A stretch of 16,775 nt of DNA from Aquincolibacterium sp041674705 (lineage in GTDB: Bacteria > Omnitrophota > Omnitrophia > Omnitrophales > Aquincolibacteriaceae), in contig JBAYVF010000026.1 of the NCBI GenBank assembly GCA_041674705.1, forward strand, positions 1-16,775, written 5' to 3'. Made by a program: the position numbers and the translations under genes. Positions within the stretch are counted from its first letter, which is position 1. Each line of letters opens with the position of its first letter. This document shows, in pieces, positions 14,110-16,775 of this stretch. Below the pieces are notes generated by a model. It saw only the letters and a program-made list of their open reading frames with translations. It was not told where the DNA came from and ran no database searches.

Positions 14110-14706
14110 TTATTCTGTCTTCGCCGGCGGAGCGCTGGGGCTCACCGGGACGGTTGATGAAGCGGGCACTGCTTCTTTTTTCTTCACGGGCGCGGTTTTG
14201 GTCAAGTAGAGCATGATCGCTTTTCCTTCCAACCCGTCATTGCGTTCGACCACCGCGACATCCGCGAGGTCTTGAACAAACTTCGCCACGAGCTTACGCC
14301 CTTTGTCCACATACACGATCTCGCGACCACGAAAGAACACCACTAGCTTGACCTTGTCTCCGCGCTCGATAAAGCGGCGCGCGTTACGAAGTTTGGTCTG
14401 ATAGTCGTTTTCAGAGATCTTCGTGGTCATCTTGACTTCTTTGATGTCGATCGTCTTCTGTTTCTTGCGGGATTCTTTTTCCTTCTTGCCGAGCGTATAA
14501 AGATATTTCCCGAGATCCATGATACGGCATACCGGCGGGACGGTCGTTCCTGCGACCTCGACCAGATCCAATCCTGCCTCCTGCGCCTTCAGAAGACCTT
14601 CCTGCGGCGTTACGATGCCGAACTGTTCTCCGGCAGCTCCGATCAAACGGATCTGCGCGGCGCGGATGCGCTCATTAGCACGAACTTTTTGTGGACTGAG
14701 TGACAA
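14110..14706 (-). CDS. infC: Translation initiation factor IF-3 (198 aa) with a TTG start
   Basis: IF-3 keeps subunits apart and proofreads the start codon and initiator tRNA. The N-terminal domain has RANERIRAAQIRLIGAAGEQ and GLDLVEVAGTTVPPVCRIMD (residues 45-64 region); the C-terminal domain has KTIDIKEVKM and KVKLVVFFRGREIVY. It ends in a roughly 23-residue Pro/Ser/Ala tail (KKEAVPASSTVPVSPS...) not needed in the family. The start is TTG at 14706 with AAGGAGG (14717-14711) 4 nt upstream. No ATG lies in frame before the conserved IMD, so a non-ATG start is forced. It begins 24 nt after thrS. Confidence 0.95.
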   Translation of the reverse strand: MSLSPQKVRANERIRAAQIRLIGAAGEQFGIVTPQEGLLKAQEAGLDLVEVAGTTVPPVCRIMDLGKYLYTLGKKEKESRKKQKTIDIKEVKMTTKISENDYQTKLRNARRFIERGDKVKLVVFFRGREIVYVDKGRKLVAKFVQDLADVAVVERNDGLEGKAIMLYLTKTAPVKKKEAVPASSTVPVSPSAPPAKTE

Positions 14707-14710
14707 TGCT

Positions 14711-14717
14711 CCTCCTT
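14711..14717 (-). promoter_or_regulatory. Ribosome binding site that fixes the TTG start of infC
   Basis: AAGGAGG lies 4 nt before TTG in the short thrS-infC gap. A strong site combined with a weak start codon fits the known IF-3 autocontrol, in which IF-3 discriminates against non-standard start codons on its own mRNA (AUU in E. coli). Confidence 0.75.
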
Positions 14718-14730
14718 GTGGGTTTTAAAA

Positions 14731-16458
14731 TTATTTCTTTTGAGCGATCTCTTGCTTGAGACGCTCGATCATCGCATGTACGGCCTGGGCTCCCAGGTCC
14801 TGTCGCCCGCGCATGCGGACCGCGATCTGTTCGGTTTCCATTTCCTTATCCCCCACCACAAAGACATAAGGGATCTTCATCATTTCCGCTTCGCGGATCT
14901 TGTAGCCGATCTTTTCCGTCCGGAGATCGGATTCGACGCGAAAACCTTCCTTCTTAAGCCGTTCGACCAGTTTTTCTGCGTACTCGTTATGCCGCTCCGC
15001 GATCGTCATCACCCGGACCTGTACCGGAGAAAGCCAGAGCGGAAAAGCTCCGGCATAATGTTCGATCAAAATACCGATGAAGCGCTCCAGACTTCCCAGG
15101 ATCGCCCGGTGAAGCATGATCACTCGATGGTCGCGGCCGTCTTCGCCAGTATAATTCAGATCAAACCGTTCGGGCATCCCCATATCCAGCTGGATGGTCC
15201 CGCACTGGAGCGTACGCCCGATAGCATCCTTCAAATGAAAATCGATCTTGGGCCCGTAAAAAGCCCCGTCGCCCTCGTTGACCTTATAGGGCATCTTGAT
15301 CTCGTCAAGAGCGTTCCGGAGCCCTTGGGTCGCTATCTCCCACTGCGCGTCCGTCCCGGTTGACTTGGGCGGGCGGGTCGAGAGCTCCACATGATAATCA
15401 AAACCAAACGTTTTGTATACCTCATCCGTAAAGTGAATAGCCTCCATAACGCTCGCCTTAAGCGCCTCGGGGGTCGTAAAAATATGCGCATCGTCCTGCG
15501 TGAACCCGCGGACACGGAAAAGCCCGGCTAAAACACCGGAACGCTCATAGCGATGCACCTTGCCGAACTCGGCCACCTTGAGCGGCAACTCGCGATAAGA
15601 ATGCTTTTCTTCTTTATACATCAGCATTCCGCCCGGGCAATTCATGGGTTTTAGGGCATAAACTTCCTCATCCCGCTCCAGGAAGAACATGTTTTCCCGG
15701 TAATTGTCCCAATGGCCTGAGGTCCGCCAAAGCTTGTCCCGAAGGATCGTCGGGGTCTCGATCTCGACGTAGCCGTACGCGGCAAGTTTTTCGCGCATGA
15801 ACGCGATCAAAAGATTCTTGAGGATCAGTCCTTTCGGCTTCCAGAACGGCAGGCCGGGACCTTCTTCATGAAAGCTGAAAAGCCCGAGCTGTTTACCAAC
15901 CTTGCGATGATCGCGCTTTTGCGCTTCTCCCATCCGGGTGATATACGCATCCAGTTCCTTCTGCGACTGAAAAGCCGTTCCGTAAATACGCTGAAGCATG
16001 GGGTTCTTCTCGTTCCCACGCCAATAAGCGCCCGCAACCGAAAGGAGTTTGAAAGCTTTGAGCTCGTGGGTGTTCATGACGTGCCCGCCTTCACAAAGGT
16101 CGGTGAATGGCCCGTTCTGAACAAAGTTGACCGTATCCCCCGGAATGCCTTCGACGATCTCCAGTTTGTAATTTTCCTGCTTATCCTTAAAGATCTTGCG
16201 CGCTTCGTCTTTAGTGACCGACCATTGCTTGAACGCCTGACGTTCGTTCACGATCTCGCGCATCCGCTTTTCGATCTTCGGCAAATCCTCGTCCTGAAAT
16301 GCCACCTTGGAATCGAAGTCGTAGTAAAAACCTTCGTCAATAACCGGACCTATCGCGAGCTTGGTTCCGGGATAGAGGTCAAGGACAGCTTGGGCGAGAA
16401 CGTGGGATGCGGAATGCCGCAGCCGGTAAAGCGGCTCGTAGATCTTATCGTCTGACAT
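14731..16458 (-). CDS. thrS: Threonyl-tRNA synthetase lacking the TGS domain (575 aa)
   Basis: A class II synthetase that charges tRNA-Thr and hydrolyses mischarged Ser-tRNA. The editing domain has HSASH (H15, H19) and C122-x3-H126. The catalytic domain has zinc ligands C274, H325 and H450, motif 2 in EFGKVHRYERSG and motif 3 in MLHRAILGSLERFIG. A C-terminal anticodon domain follows from about 470. Relative to E. coli numbering all these residues are shifted by about 58-61, so the N-terminal TGS domain is absent and the rest is intact. MNCPGG replaces the common MNCPGH. The ATG at 16458 has no strong Shine-Dalgarno. No T-box was recognised upstream. The tRNA-Asp gene lies about 85 nt upstream on the same strand. 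Confidence 0.96.
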   Translation of the reverse strand: MSDDKIYEPLYRLRHSASHVLAQAVLDLYPGTKLAIGPVIDEGFYYDFDSKVAFQDEDLPKIEKRMREIVNERQAFKQWSVTKDEARKIFKDKQENYKLEIVEGIPGDTVNFVQNGPFTDLCEGGHVMNTHELKAFKLLSVAGAYWRGNEKNPMLQRIYGTAFQSQKELDAYITRMGEAQKRDHRKVGKQLGLFSFHEEGPGLPFWKPKGLILKNLLIAFMREKLAAYGYVEIETPTILRDKLWRTSGHWDNYRENMFFLERDEEVYALKPMNCPGGMLMYKEEKHSYRELPLKVAEFGKVHRYERSGVLAGLFRVRGFTQDDAHIFTTPEALKASVMEAIHFTDEVYKTFGFDYHVELSTRPPKSTGTDAQWEIATQGLRNALDEIKMPYKVNEGDGAFYGPKIDFHLKDAIGRTLQCGTIQLDMGMPERFDLNYTGEDGRDHRVIMLHRAILGSLERFIGILIEHYAGAFPLWLSPVQVRVMTIAERHNEYAEKLVERLKKEGFRVESDLRTEKIGYKIREAEMMKIPYVFVVGDKEMETEQIAVRMRGRQDLGAQAVHAMIERLKQEIAQKK

Positions 16459-16525
16459 GCTGATTCATGGTTCTTTTTCTTAGTCCTTGTTCTCTCGTAA
16501 ATTAGAACTTGTTACTTCTTCCGAT

Positions 16526-16547
16526 GCCATTTCCACAGGGAAATGGC
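16526..16547 (-). terminator. 9-bp hairpin overlapping the tRNA-Asp 3' end
   Basis: GCCATTTCC (16526-16534 on the plus strand) and GGAAATGGC (16539-16547) pair perfectly around a 4-nt loop. On the minus strand the stem begins with the discriminator base and CCA of tRNA-Asp. No T-run follows, so it may be a processing or pausing structure rather than a full terminator. Confidence 0.4.
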
Positions 16548-16620
16548 GGGGCCGACGGGGCTCGAACCCGCAACCTCCGGATCGACAGTCCGGAGCTCTA
16601 ACCAATTGAGCTACAGCCCC
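16544..16620 (-). tRNA. tRNA-Asp (anticodon GTC)
   Basis: Cloverleaf on the minus strand: acceptor GGGGCTG/CGGCCCC (one G-T pair), D arm GCTC...GAGC, anticodon stem CCGGA/TCCGG with loop CTGTCGA (anticodon GTC), and T arm GCGGG-TTCGAGC-CCCGT. Discriminator G, as expected for Asp, and the 3' CCA are encoded. Length is 77 with CCA. Confidence 0.96.
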
Positions 16621-16675
16621 CTAGAGGGGTTATAAAGACACTACGCGCAGAGACTTGCGTCCTACGAAGAGCGGT

Positions 16676-16704
16676 ATTCTATAAGGAGAAGCCAACTATC
16701 TCAA
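16676..16704 (-). promoter_or_regulatory. Sigma70-like promoter of tRNA-Asp
   Basis: TTGAGA (16704-16699), 17 nt, TAGAAT (16681-16676) on the minus strand; each hexamer matches five of six consensus bases. Predicted start is near 16669, about 49 nt before the tRNA. It may also feed thrS, since no other clear promoter is seen between the tRNA and thrS. Confidence 0.6.
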
Positions 16705-16749
16705 GTGATAATTCGAATAAATCGAACAAACCTGGGCGATGAGGGATTC

Positions 16750-16771
16750 CCCGCCACAAGGCGCTGGCGGG
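16750..16771. other. 7-bp GC-rich hairpin at the right edge
   Basis: CCCGCCA (16750-16756) pairs with TGGCGGG (16765-16771) around an 8-nt loop. No T-run follows on the minus strand. It may belong to the end of an upstream transcript; the context is cut by the window edge. Confidence 0.4.
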
Positions 16772-16775
16772 TCCG

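Noticed and set aside
16459..16543. Possible T-box leader of thrS
   Set aside because: The space between tRNA-Asp and thrS is too short and lacks the T-box consensus and a terminator/antiterminator pair.

Overview
The window is a bacterial chromosome segment of moderate GC content in which almost every gene lies on the minus strand. Reading along the minus strand from the right edge, it begins with a tRNA-Asp and the classic translation cluster thrS-infC-rpmI-rplT-pheS-pheT, followed by rarA. On the other side of a small transposase element come a STAS-PilZ operon and then one giant open frame that runs off the left edge. No gene gives a firm taxonomic label. A giant secreted protein with an EreA/ChaN/TIKI-like N-terminal domain, an aminoacyl-tRNA synthetase set stripped of accessory domains, and many short palindromes and word-repeat hairpins together suggest an uncultivated lineage such as Omnitrophota. 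This placement is an inference from remembered resemblance, not a demonstrated match.

Region 1-6591 is a single uninterrupted minus-strand frame of at least 2197 codons, starting at an ATG behind a strong AAGGAGG and still open at base 1. It has a signal peptide, an N-terminal enzyme-like domain, internal hydrophobic segments (one resembling a lipoprotein signal), degenerate internal repeats and in-frame insertions of repetitive DNA. Region 6592-7950 holds a palindrome cluster, a STAS-PilZ fusion protein (a predicted c-di-GMP-responsive regulator), an overlapping 55-codon upstream gene too short for usual ORF callers, and their sigma70-like promoter. Region 7955-8796 is a REP/RAYT unit: a Y1 (HUH) transposase flanked on each side by a pair of 19-20 bp palindromes. 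The outermost palindrome supplies the stop codon of rarA.

Region 8778-16458 is the housekeeping part. RarA acts at stalled replication forks. PheS and PheT form phenylalanyl-tRNA synthetase and are translationally coupled by an ATGA overlap. L20, L35 and IF3 form the conserved infC-rpmI-rplT unit, with infC starting at TTG. ThrRS lacks the TGS domain and PheT lacks the B2 tRNA-binding domain. The tRNA-Asp and its promoter occupy 16544-16704. Intergenic gaps are rich in perfect hairpins and in one long word-repeat inverted element between rplT and pheS. The most unusual aspects are the giant chimeric exported protein carrying repeat DNA in frame, and the REP/RAYT unit fused to the 3' end of rarA.
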